Assembly (NCBI GenBank): GCA_050305515.1
Contig: JBNLFL010000020.1
Location: 62,001-126,000 of the forward strand
DNA from: JAFGUB01 sp050305515
GTDB taxonomy: Bacteria; Campylobacterota; Campylobacteria; Campylobacterales; Sulfurimonadaceae
Direction of reading: 5' to 3'
Length of the DNA: 64,000 bases
The translations under genes and the position numbers were made by a program. Below, piece after piece: positions 7,698 through 15,479 of the stretch (positions within the stretch are counted from its first letter, which is position 1; each line of letters starts with the position of its first letter). The notes under the pieces were generated by a model. It worked only from the letters and a program-made list of their open reading frames with translations, was not told the DNA's origin and made no database searches.

Positions 7698-9637
7698 GAT
7701 CCCTGCTACTGCGTCTTGCTCTGGGACTCCATGAGCAGGACATCCACAATGATGAACGCGATCCTATCAACCGCTGGCTCGAAGCGGGTATCGTGGTCAA
7801 AGAGGCTACAAAATACCGTTTTAATTCCAAATACCGTCCCGGAACCCTCTCCGCCATACAAAACGGCATTGCCTATTTGCAGGCTATCGGACTCTACACC
7901 CGTGATCTGCTGATAGAAGGTGAACATCTCGGCGCCGCCAAAGAGGGCGATCTCGTCATCGCCATGCGTTTGATGGGGCGGCGCGGAACACCGCAAGCCA
8001 AAGTGGTCGAAATTGTCGGGCGTGCGGAAACCTATAGTGTCGCCTATGTCGCCGAACGCGACGGCATACGTTCTCTGCTTGAAATTCGTACCGAGCATCC
8101 GGCAGGCGTTCCCATGACGCCCGAAGCGCTTGGAAGCTACCGCGTCGGAGACTGTCTCCAGATTAACAACCAAACCAATGAGATCATGGCGCTACTGGGC
8201 AATCTTGATGATCCTGCCGTGGATGAAAAAATTGTTCTGGCACTCTACAACAAGCATGACGCCTTCTCTCAAGAGGTACTCGCCCTTGCGGAATCTTTTG
8301 ACAAAACGGTTGACGCCGCACGCTATCCAAACCGAAAAGATCTGCGTCATCTTCCGTTTTGCACCATAGACCCTGTCACGGCCAAAGACTTTGACGACGC
8401 CATCTATTTTGATACAAAAGCACATACCCTTTATGTTGCCATTGCCGATGTCAGCGAATATGTCACACCTTTCGGGCCCATCGATGCCGAAGCGATCTAC
8501 CGCAGTTTTTCCATCTATCTGCCGCACCGCTCCATTCCAATGCTCCCCCGGCAGCTGAGTGAAACGCTCTGTTCGCTGCAACCCCATGTGGATCGTCTCG
8601 CATTTGTTTTCGAGATGCAGCTCGACCCCGACACTTTAGAGAACATCCATTCAGAAGTCTATGAAGCGATTATCCATTCACAGCGCCGTTTTACCTATGA
8701 AGAGGTGGATGCGATTTTTGAAGGGCAATTCCGGATCACCGACCTTGAAAAGCCGGTACTCGCATGGCTGATGCCGCTGCGTCCGATTACCGACCGGCTT
8801 AAAGCGGAACGCCTCAAACGCGGTTACGACTTCCGTTCCAATGAACTGGAGATGGAAGTTGATGCCGGACAAAATCTCATAGCGACCCACTTTGCGCAGG
8901 AGACACCTTCTCATGCTCTCATAGAAGACTGCATGTTGCTGGCGAACAAGGCTGCGGCGGCCATGTACGAACGCGGTGTCTTCCGAATACACGAACCGCC
9001 TTCGCAGGCCAAGCTTCAGAATCTCTATCAGGAGCTGGCAAGCATCGGTATCATGATCGAACCGCAGGCTTCCATGCGCGAGACCATTCGCTTCATCCAG
9101 GAGCAGGCACGGGAGCGGGGACTTGAGAGCGAAGTCGATACACTCATCATCCGTGCACAAATGCAGGCGCGTTATGCTCCGGAAAACTCAGGGCATTTCG
9201 GTCTGGGATTTGAACGCTATACCCATTTCACGTCACCCATCCGCCGTTACAGCGACCTGATCGTTCACCGTCTTATCAAAGCCATCAAAGCCGGAGACAC
9301 CGAAGAGGGTTCCTATGTCCTGCGAAATATCGACGCGCTCACGATCAGTATCAGTGAAAAAGAGCGCGAAGCAAGCGATATCGAGATCCGCTACATGCAG
9401 CGCAAATTTGCGCGCTGGGCCTCTTTACATGTAAACGAAACATTCAAAGCCCGTATTATGGAAACGGAAAACGGGTTGCGCGCCGAACTTATCGACGAGA
9501 TCAAAGGTGCAAAAATCGAGATCACCAATGCCCTTCCGCTCATGCTTTTTGACGACGTCGGCGTCTGCATCGAACAGGTAAATCTAGCCACCGCAAAAAT
9601 CTACGGCCGGGTCGTCGAAAAAGTGGAAATCGAGTGA
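7694..9637 (+). CDS. rnr: Ribonuclease R (RNB family 3'-5' exoribonuclease)
   Basis: This 647-residue enzyme is an RNase R/VacB-type exoribonuclease that degrades RNA processively from the 3' end. An N-terminal cold-shock-like OB region precedes the RNB domain, whose catalytic acidic cluster is seen at about residues 224-236 (IDPVTAKDFDDAIY). Near the C-terminus the typical HFTSPIRRYSDL motif is present, followed by a weak S1-like tail. The length matches Helicobacter RNase R. A TTACATGTAA palindrome lies at 9425-9434. The rnr-holA order is conserved in Helicobacter pylori. The start overlaps the HDOD gene by 4 bp. Confidence 0.93.
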   Translation: MRSLLLRLALGLHEQDIHNDERDPINRWLEAGIVVKEATKYRFNSKYRPGTLSAIQNGIAYLQAIGLYTRDLLIEGEHLGAAKEGDLVIAMRLMGRRGTPQAKVVEIVGRAETYSVAYVAERDGIRSLLEIRTEHPAGVPMTPEALGSYRVGDCLQINNQTNEIMALLGNLDDPAVDEKIVLALYNKHDAFSQEVLALAESFDKTVDAARYPNRKDLRHLPFCTIDPVTAKDFDDAIYFDTKAHTLYVAIADVSEYVTPFGPIDAEAIYRSFSIYLPHRSIPMLPRQLSETLCSLQPHVDRLAFVFEMQLDPDTLENIHSEVYEAIIHSQRRFTYEEVDAIFEGQFRITDLEKPVLAWLMPLRPITDRLKAERLKRGYDFRSNELEMEVDAGQNLIATHFAQETPSHALIEDCMLLANKAAAAMYERGVFRIHEPPSQAKLQNLYQELASIGIMIEPQASMRETIRFIQEQARERGLESEVDTLIIRAQMQARYAPENSGHFGLGFERYTHFTSPIRRYSDLIVHRLIKAIKAGDTEEGSYVLRNIDALTISISEKEREASDIEIRYMQRKFARWASLHVNETFKARIMETENGLRAELIDEIKGAKIEITNALPLMLFDDVGVCIEQVNLATAKIYGRVVEKVEIE

Positions 9638-10602
9638 AACGCCACGAACTCGATCAGGCAATCAGACAGCAAAGTCTCCCCGGTGCCATCATGCTCTATG
9701 GAGAGAGCCATTTTCTGATCGAACGCTACATCCGGCTTCTTACACGCATCGAAGATGCCAACCTTCTCTCACTCTATCATGACGAGTACCAGAAAGAGCT
9801 GGCAAAAGAGCATCTCTCACAGGGATCGCTATTCGGCGGGCGAAATGTTCTGCTGATCAAAAGCGAAAAGAAGATTCCCAAAGCGGACCTCGACCTGCTG
9901 ATTGGCCTGTGTCAAAAAAATCGTGATAACATTTTTATTTACGCCTACTTCGGCGACGACTTCAAAACTTCTTACAAATCATTCGGGAAAGCTACCCAAA
10001 GCGACTCGGTACGTCTGTTCAATCCTTTTTTCAATGAAGCAAAGATGATTGTTCAGGAAGAGGCCACGCAACTAGGCATGCAGATCGATGCCTCAGCATG
10101 CGCCCATCTGCTTGAGAGCCAAAACGGTGATCTGGGACTCGCCTGCAATGAGCTCACAAAACTGGCACTGCTCCAGCGCCCTATTACGCAAAAAGAGATT
10201 GAAGAACATGTTTTTGGTCTTGCCGAAGTCAAGCTTGAAACCTTTATCAAAGAGCTGATTGAAAAACGGAACTTCCGCCACTCGCTGCATCATCTGCTTG
10301 AAAGCGGTGAAGACGAGATCCGGATTCTTACCGCTATCAGCACATTTATTACCCAGCTCTACCTTTTCAATACCCACATCAAACTTTCCGGTTCACCCGA
10401 TTCTGCAGCAGTACTGGGTTATAAATTGCCTCAAAATGTAGAAAAAGAGCGTGCGGCACTCTCTATCAAGCTAAAACCGGCACTCTATAAAGAGGGACTG
10501 GCATTACTGCTTCAAAGTGAGCTTCAGATGAAATCAGGGAAGCCGTATGATAAAAATGCCCTGTTACTTTCTACTTTATTGCGTTTGCAGACAATTTTAT
10601 AA
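9634..10602 (+). CDS. holA: DNA polymerase III delta subunit
   Basis: This 322-residue protein matches the Campylobacterota HolA family, the delta subunit of the clamp loader that opens the beta sliding clamp. It begins with the AAA+-like region containing MLYGESHFLIERYI. Assignment rests on this similarity and on position: it overlaps rnr by 4 bp and lies upstream of rpsF-ssb-rpsR, as in H. pylori. As usual for delta, there is no functional Walker A. Three envelope genes are inserted between holA and rpsF here. Confidence 0.85.
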   Translation: MKRHELDQAIRQQSLPGAIMLYGESHFLIERYIRLLTRIEDANLLSLYHDEYQKELAKEHLSQGSLFGGRNVLLIKSEKKIPKADLDLLIGLCQKNRDNIFIYAYFGDDFKTSYKSFGKATQSDSVRLFNPFFNEAKMIVQEEATQLGMQIDASACAHLLESQNGDLGLACNELTKLALLQRPITQKEIEEHVFGLAEVKLETFIKELIEKRNFRHSLHHLLESGEDEIRILTAISTFITQLYLFNTHIKLSGSPDSAAVLGYKLPQNVEKERAALSIKLKPALYKEGLALLLQSELQMKSGKPYDKNALLLSTLLRLQTIL

Positions 10603-10623
10603 GCCATTTCCAACTTTTTTTGC

Positions 10624-10629
10624 TACAAT
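10624..10629 (+). promoter_or_regulatory. Candidate -10 box for the outer-membrane/lipoprotein cassette
   Basis: TACAAT follows a T-rich tract and lies 53 nt upstream of the ATG at 10683. This would give the three envelope genes their own promoter, separate from rnr-holA. Confidence 0.5.
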
Positions 10630-10682
10630 GGTCGATAGTAAAGCGAATGTGGGCATTTTTGCACCCAAAAAAAAAGGAGTAG

Positions 10683-11315
10683 ATGGTGAGCAGTCTATTA
10701 AAAAAATCGTTGACACTTCTCTCGCTGGCAACACTGTTGGGATCTGGCAGTGTCATGGCAGCAGAGTACAGCGTCTTAGTAGAAGTTATGCCCGGCAGCG
10801 TGCTGCTGAGCTCAGAGTTTGGTGACTACCAGACAATTAAAACCGATGATGGTACCCAGAATGTTTCTGAAGAGTACAAAAACGGAGCCGCATACCTTCC
10901 GACGGCATCCGTAGGTTTTGAAATTGATACCGACTACTGGCGCTATCAACTGCTCGGAGGTATCGGGCAGATACAAAATGAAGCATACAAGGCTACCGTA
11001 TTAAAATATGAAGCAGCCATGTTTTATACAGGTGGCTTGCAGAGCGGATTTGCTTTCGGTCCTCACGTCGTCAACTACAATATTATGTCTCCTTCGTGGG
11101 AAGGTGACACCGAATTTAGTCTTTCCGGTACCAACGCCATTGCGCCGGGACTTGCTTTCACTGTTGGTGACCGTTTCGTCATCAAAGGTTCGGTGGACTA
11201 CCTAATGGGTGCAACAATGGATGTGCAAGCCAAAAACGGTTACACCCATGTTGTCGGCGATGACTTAGAACTTGAAGGTATCGTGGTACAGCTTGGTGCC
11301 ATGATGCGCTTCTGA
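10683..11315 (+). CDS. Predicted outer-membrane beta-barrel protein
   Basis: This 210-residue protein has an N-terminal signal peptide (basic start, hydrophobic core to about residue 25, cleavage after VMAA). Alternating beta-strand-like segments follow, and it ends in Phe, typical of small outer-membrane barrels. ATG 10683 is preceded by AAGGAG. I do not recognise a specific family. It is the first of three envelope genes in a row, followed by two FlgO-like lipoproteins, so a joint role at the outer membrane is likely. Confidence 0.75.
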   Translation: MVSSLLKKSLTLLSLATLLGSGSVMAAEYSVLVEVMPGSVLLSSEFGDYQTIKTDDGTQNVSEEYKNGAAYLPTASVGFEIDTDYWRYQLLGGIGQIQNEAYKATVLKYEAAMFYTGGLQSGFAFGPHVVNYNIMSPSWEGDTEFSLSGTNAIAPGLAFTVGDRFVIKGSVDYLMGATMDVQAKNGYTHVVGDDLELEGIVVQLGAMMRF

Positions 11316-11328
11316 TGAAAGGATACGT

Positions 11329-11952
11329 ATGAAATCATTTGTAAAAATCACTCTTTTGTTTCTGGTAGCCGCTATCGTTATCGGGGGCTGTACCCGTAAC
11401 CGTATTATGCGTGCACCGGATCTTCCAAGTTCGGTAACGGCGCTGACCGAAGAGCTGACACAACGTGCTAAACAGCGTGAAGCGATTACTGATCAAACGA
11501 TTATTCTCACATCTATGGTCGACGTCAATAATCTGCAGCAATCTTCAAATTTTGGTCGTCTCTATTCCGACTCTATTATGACCAATCTCGAACGTTTCGG
11601 ATGGAATGTTATTGATTACCGGGGTGTCGAAGTCATTTCCAAAGTCAAGGGTGGTGAATTTTATCTTGACCGTTCCAAACTCAAGCAGTTCGGTGACGAC
11701 TACCTGATTGTTGTCGGTACCTATGGAGAATATGATGACGGGCTCCTTGTCAATGTCCGCATTTTGGAGACGAGCAACAATCGCCTTGTCGTCTCTTCTA
11801 ACGTTCTCATCGAAGATAAAGAGACAATCAAACTTGCCCAGAAAGACAACTGCAAAAGTCTCAACTGCAACAGTGATGAAAATGCTTTCAATATGATGAT
11901 TAAACAGGATGACTGTACTAAAGCAGGAAACTGTGACGGGATCAAAAAATGA
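11329..11952 (+). CDS. FlgO-like outer-membrane lipoprotein
   Basis: This 207-residue lipoprotein has a signal peptide ending in a lipobox (VIGGC, Cys about residue 20). The mature part resembles FlgO, an outer-membrane lipoprotein connected with flagellar function in Vibrio: a stretch VDVNNLQQSSNFGRLYSDSI is followed by a segment containing VVGTYGEYDDGLLVNVRILE. It has several C-terminal cysteines. It lies 13 bp after the barrel protein and overlaps the next lipoprotein by 4 bp. A flagellar role is only suggested by the family. Confidence 0.75.
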   Translation: MKSFVKITLLFLVAAIVIGGCTRNRIMRAPDLPSSVTALTEELTQRAKQREAITDQTIILTSMVDVNNLQQSSNFGRLYSDSIMTNLERFGWNVIDYRGVEVISKVKGGEFYLDRSKLKQFGDDYLIVVGTYGEYDDGLLVNVRILETSNNRLVVSSNVLIEDKETIKLAQKDNCKSLNCNSDENAFNMMIKQDDCTKAGNCDGIKK

Positions 11953-12542
11953 GCACATTACATCATCTCGGCACCACATTTATTGCCCTCTCGGCGCTGA
12001 TGCTCGGAGGATGTTATCAGAAAGTTGTCAGCTATAATCCTCATCATGATGAAACCTGCTATATTGAAAAAGATCAGCGCAAATACACCCTTTCCGAAGG
12101 ACGTGTCAATTATCAGCTTCTGACCGACAATGCGGTAGATACTATTTTTGATGACTTGGAAGTCCTTCCGGAGCGGGTTATCGTCACAGAGTTTGTTGAT
12201 TTAACGTCCCTGGAAAATCATTCCAAATTTGGCTATGTTCTCTCCAACAGCATCAAAAACTCAATCATCAACGATATTTCGGCTGAAGTTATTGAAGCCG
12301 AAGTTTCAAAATACTTCAAGATTTCCGGCAACGGTCTGAAAGTGCTTTCGCGCGATGTCAACAATATTCGAACCGATAACCTGAGTGTCAAACATGCGGT
12401 TGTCGGCACCTATACCTACACGGAGAAAGAGAGCGTTGTTTTCGTCAAACTCGTCAATCTCGAAACCGGAATCATCGAAGGTTCCTATTCTAAAACCCTT
12501 CCGATGAACTGCGCCATGCTGCAGCTGCTCAAAGAGCAGTAA
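11949..12542 (+). CDS. Second FlgO-like lipoprotein
   Basis: This 197-residue protein has a signal peptide and lipobox (LMLGGC, Cys about 22). Its body shares the layout of the upstream lipoprotein, with VTEFVDLTSLENHSKFGYVL and VVGTYTYTEKESVVFVKLVN aligning to it, so the two are diverged paralogues of the FlgO-like family. It overlaps the upstream gene by 4 bp and ends the three-gene cassette before rpsF. Confidence 0.73.
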   Translation: MSTLHHLGTTFIALSALMLGGCYQKVVSYNPHHDETCYIEKDQRKYTLSEGRVNYQLLTDNAVDTIFDDLEVLPERVIVTEFVDLTSLENHSKFGYVLSNSIKNSIINDISAEVIEAEVSKYFKISGNGLKVLSRDVNNIRTDNLSVKHAVVGTYTYTEKESVVFVKLVNLETGIIEGSYSKTLPMNCAMLQLLKEQ

Positions 12543-12599
12543 GCCGCATTGCCTCTTCGATCTTCTTTTAAACTAACATTAATTTAAGCTTTTTTTTAT

Positions 12600-12605
12600 T
12601 ATAAT
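12600..12605 (+). promoter_or_regulatory. Sigma70 -10 box of rpsF-ssb-rpsR
   Basis: TATAAT follows a long T-rich tract, the arrangement typical of Campylobacterota sigma70 promoters, and lies about 80 nt before the rpsF ATG at 12687. Confidence 0.65.
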
Positions 12606-12625
12606 TTCGAGTTCCTTTCTCTTTG

Positions 12626-12642
12626 TACACACCGGGTGTGTA
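12626..12642 (+). promoter_or_regulatory. Hairpin in the rpsF leader, possible S6:S18 autoregulatory site
   Basis: The leader contains a perfect 8-bp inverted repeat, TACACACC and GGTGTGTA around a single G, about 44 nt upstream of rpsF. Leaders of rpsF in many bacteria fold into a structure that presents CCG to the S6:S18 complex for feedback control, and this hairpin carries CCG at its apex. The link is an inference. Confidence 0.4.
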
Positions 12643-12686
12643 TATTTATAGCCAGAAGGGGTAAAACCACAAGGAGACCATACTCT

Positions 12687-13076
12687 ATGAGACACTACGA
12701 AAACCTCGTAATTGTTAAACCAACATTGACAGAAGAAGAGATCAGAAGCAACCTGAATGCAGTTGAAGAAGTCATCACGTCAAACGGCGGTGAAATCGCT
12801 GTTCGTGACGACATGGGCATTCGCAAACTTGCTTATCCGATCGAAAAAAGCCCACGCGGTTATTTCTACGTTATCTATTACACAATGGATCCAAAAAACA
12901 TCGCTGAAGTTGAGCGCCGTTTTCGAATTAACGAAGAGCTCCTTCGCTTCGTTACCATCAAATACGATTCCAAACGTGAAGTCAAAGCGTGGAATGAACT
13001 GGTAGAAAAAGCGAAAAAAGGCCCGCTCAAAGCTGAAGAACCAAAAATCAAAGTCGCCGCAGAAGAAGAAGAGTAA
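12687..13076 (+). CDS. rpsF: 30S ribosomal protein S6
   Basis: This 129-residue protein is ribosomal protein S6, beginning MRHYENLVIVKPTLTEEE as in other bacteria, with an acidic C-terminal tail (EEEE). It binds S18 on the 30S platform. I chose ATG 12687 because AAGGAGA lies 9 bases upstream; an open frame extends further but is leader. It heads the conserved rpsF-ssb-rpsR operon. Confidence 0.96.
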   Translation: MRHYENLVIVKPTLTEEEIRSNLNAVEEVITSNGGEIAVRDDMGIRKLAYPIEKSPRGYFYVIYYTMDPKNIAEVERRFRINEELLRFVTIKYDSKREVKAWNELVEKAKKGPLKAEEPKIKVAAEEEE

Positions 13077-13095
13077 TTAAAATAAGGAACTCCTG

Positions 13096-13623
13096 ATGTA
13101 TAACAAAGTCGTACTGGTCGGAAATCTTACACGTGATATCGAGCTGCGTTACGCGCAAACCGGCACCGCAATAGCAAAAACCGGACTGGCCACAAGCCGC
13201 AAATTCACCAGCAATAACGAGCGCAAAGAAGAAACGATGTTTATTGACATCACATTTTTCGGACGCTCTGCCGAGATTGCGAATCAGTACCTCCGAAAAG
13301 GAAGTAAAATCCTTATAGACGGACGACTTCAGTTAGAACAGTGGGTTGACCAGAATGGTCAAAAACGTTCCAGACACTCCGTGATCGTCGAAAACATGCA
13401 GATGCTTGACAGCCGTAACGACAGTGCCGCTTCAGGCGCGAGTTACAACAATGTACCTGACATGAGTGACGGTTATGATTCTCAGGCATCATCCTATCAG
13501 GCTCCTCAGCAGTCGTATCAGGCTCCAAAACAATCCGGATACACACCGCCGAAGCAAGCTCCGAAGATGCCGGAAAACAATCTTCCGGAAATTGACATTG
13601 ATGAAGATGAAATTCCATTTTAG
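13096..13623 (+). CDS. ssb: Single-stranded DNA-binding protein
   Basis: This 175-residue SSB has the N-terminal OB fold (MYNKVVLVGNLTRDIELRY and SRKFTSNNERKEETMFIDITFFG regions). A glutamine- and proline-rich linker follows, and then the acidic tip ending in DEDEIPF that recruits repair and replication partners. It lies between rpsF and rpsR, the usual operon order. Confidence 0.96.
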   Translation: MYNKVVLVGNLTRDIELRYAQTGTAIAKTGLATSRKFTSNNERKEETMFIDITFFGRSAEIANQYLRKGSKILIDGRLQLEQWVDQNGQKRSRHSVIVENMQMLDSRNDSAASGASYNNVPDMSDGYDSQASSYQAPQQSYQAPKQSGYTPPKQAPKMPENNLPEIDIDEDEIPF

Positions 13624-13651
13624 AAATTAGAAAAAAGACAAGGAAATATCC

Positions 13652-13915
13652 ATGGCAGAAAAAAGAAAATACAAAAAACGTTACTGCAAATATTGTGAAG
13701 CAAAAATCGATTTCATCGATTATAAAGATGCTGCTTCTTTGAAATATTCGCTCTCTGAGCGTTATAAAATCATGCCACGTCGCCTGACCGGAAACTGCAA
13801 ACGTCACCAGGACATGGTAACGATTGCTATCAAACGTGCACGTTCCGCTGCGCTAGTGCCTTACACGGTATCTCGCAAAGAAGTGGTTACAAACCCTTTC
13901 GAAAACATTAAATAA
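13652..13915 (+). CDS. rpsR: 30S ribosomal protein S18
   Basis: This 87-residue basic protein is ribosomal protein S18. It begins with the Campylobacterota-type YCKYCEAKIDFIDYKD stretch and contains RITG-like RRLTGNCKRHQ. It starts 28 bp after ssb with AAGGAAAT upstream, and is followed by a hairpin terminator. Confidence 0.96.
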   Translation: MAEKRKYKKRYCKYCEAKIDFIDYKDAASLKYSLSERYKIMPRRLTGNCKRHQDMVTIAIKRARSAALVPYTVSRKEVVTNPFENIK

Positions 13916-13919
13916 AGCT

Positions 13920-13946
13920 ATCCGGGTAATACCCGGATGCTTTCTC
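13920..13946 (+). terminator. Intrinsic terminator after rpsR
   Basis: An 8-bp stem, ATCCGGGT and ACCCGGAT around AAT, spans 13920-13938 and is followed by a pyrimidine-rich tail. It closes the rpsF-ssb-rpsR operon. The T-tract is interrupted, so efficiency is uncertain. Confidence 0.65.
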
Positions 13947-14050
13947 TTCCTGCAAAAACCTTAGTTTTTTTACTTAATCAATCTTCGACGCTCCCCAATT
14001 TTCTGATCTTATGCTACCATTGTTCATTATGCCATAAGGAACTAGATAAC

Positions 14051-15442
14051 ATGCCGTTTCTTGAACGTCTTCAAAGTGCCATGATTCTCAAAACACCCAT
14101 GTTTCATCATAATGAAGCACACATCGTCGAGCATCTTCATGCACCGTTTTATGAGGCGATCCGTCAGGGGGCTCTGGAGCAGATCATACAGATGATCGAC
14201 GAGGGATTTGATGTCGATTTTCATGAAGCCGCCCATATTCCTCCGCTGATTTACAGTATTTTGCGTCAGCAGTATCGTATCGCGGAATATTTGCTTGAAC
14301 AGGGGGCACATGTCAACATTACAAGCTTTCAGGGTGATACGCCGCTACATATCGCCATGAAGCTCAGGCTCCCCGAAACCGTATATCTGCTGCTGCGCTA
14401 TGGTGCGGACCCTGACCGAAAAGATGCAGACGGCAACACGGCAGCGACACTCGCCAATAATGATGACACCCTTTTAGGTCTGCTCCACGAGACACAGGCC
14501 ATGCCGCACAGCGGATGCAGCTGCTTCGAGAGTGCCAAAAACGGCAACCTCTATGAACTCTCGCTTACATGTAATGCCGATGCGGCACTTTTTGAGACGA
14601 CGGAACAGGGTCATACGTTGCTGCACCTTGCAATTTACAGCGGTAATAAAGCGCTCGTACGGTATCTACTCAACAAGGGTCTCGATATCGATGCTGTCGA
14701 TAACAGTGGTAATACGCCGCTTGGGATCGCCGTAAAATTCGAGAAAAACCTTGATATTGTCTCACTTTTGATCGATCGCAAGGCAACGCTTGATCATCGC
14801 AATGCCCAATCGCGTACACCGCTGACCAGTGCCCTGCGCAACGGTCATACCGACATCGCCATGCGTCTCATCCAAAGCGGTGCCAACATTCACGTTGTTG
14901 ATGCCCTGCATACACCGCTGACTCTGGTTCACGAAGGCATTGAAAAATATCCTGCACGCGCCAACGCTATGAGGCAACTGGAAACCGAGCTGATGATTCA
15001 CGGCGCTCATGTTGATATTCCCATCAACAACCTGCGCTGGACTCCGCTCTATTTCACCATTTCAAAACTTCAAAATCATGCCATGCAGGAACATTTAAAT
15101 CTACTGATACAGCTTGGTGCCGATCTGAATTACCGTGACACCAACGGCCGTTCGCCGCTTATGATCGCCGCATCACTCGGTCGTTATAACGCCGTTGAAA
15201 CACTAGTGAACAACTATGTCAAACTCGATCTCATCGACACCTTTGGATGGAGTGCGCTGATGCTTGGCGTCTACTACAACCACTACAAGATCGTACAGTT
15301 TCTTCTTGAGTCCGGTGCCAACGCCAATCTCGTTTCCACAACACAACTGAGCGCCCTTAAAATTGCCAAAGAGCATCAGCGCGATCATATCGTCACGCTT
15401 TTGCTCGATTACGGCGCGAAAGAAGAAAAAGAGAGGGAATAG
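14051..15442 (+). CDS. Ankyrin-repeat protein
   Basis: This 463-residue cytoplasmic protein is made largely of ankyrin repeats, recognisable by recurring G-x-TPLH and LL-x-x-GA motifs (for example DTPLHIAMK, TLLHLAIYSG, GNTPLGIAV, SRTPLTSAL, GRSPLMIAAS). Such repeats bind other proteins; the partner is unknown. ATG 14051 follows AAGGA; the open frame begins earlier but has no family similarity. A TTACATGTAA palindrome at 14565-14574 encodes Leu-Thr-Cys-Asn. The next gene starts 37 bp downstream. Confidence 0.88.
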   Translation: MPFLERLQSAMILKTPMFHHNEAHIVEHLHAPFYEAIRQGALEQIIQMIDEGFDVDFHEAAHIPPLIYSILRQQYRIAEYLLEQGAHVNITSFQGDTPLHIAMKLRLPETVYLLLRYGADPDRKDADGNTAATLANNDDTLLGLLHETQAMPHSGCSCFESAKNGNLYELSLTCNADAALFETTEQGHTLLHLAIYSGNKALVRYLLNKGLDIDAVDNSGNTPLGIAVKFEKNLDIVSLLIDRKATLDHRNAQSRTPLTSALRNGHTDIAMRLIQSGANIHVVDALHTPLTLVHEGIEKYPARANAMRQLETELMIHGAHVDIPINNLRWTPLYFTISKLQNHAMQEHLNLLIQLGADLNYRDTNGRSPLMIAASLGRYNAVETLVNNYVKLDLIDTFGWSALMLGVYYNHYKIVQFLLESGANANLVSTTQLSALKIAKEHQRDHIVTLLLDYGAKEEKERE

Positions 15443-15479
15443 CTTTTGCTTTGCCAAAGCATCACAGCAAAGGGCCCTC

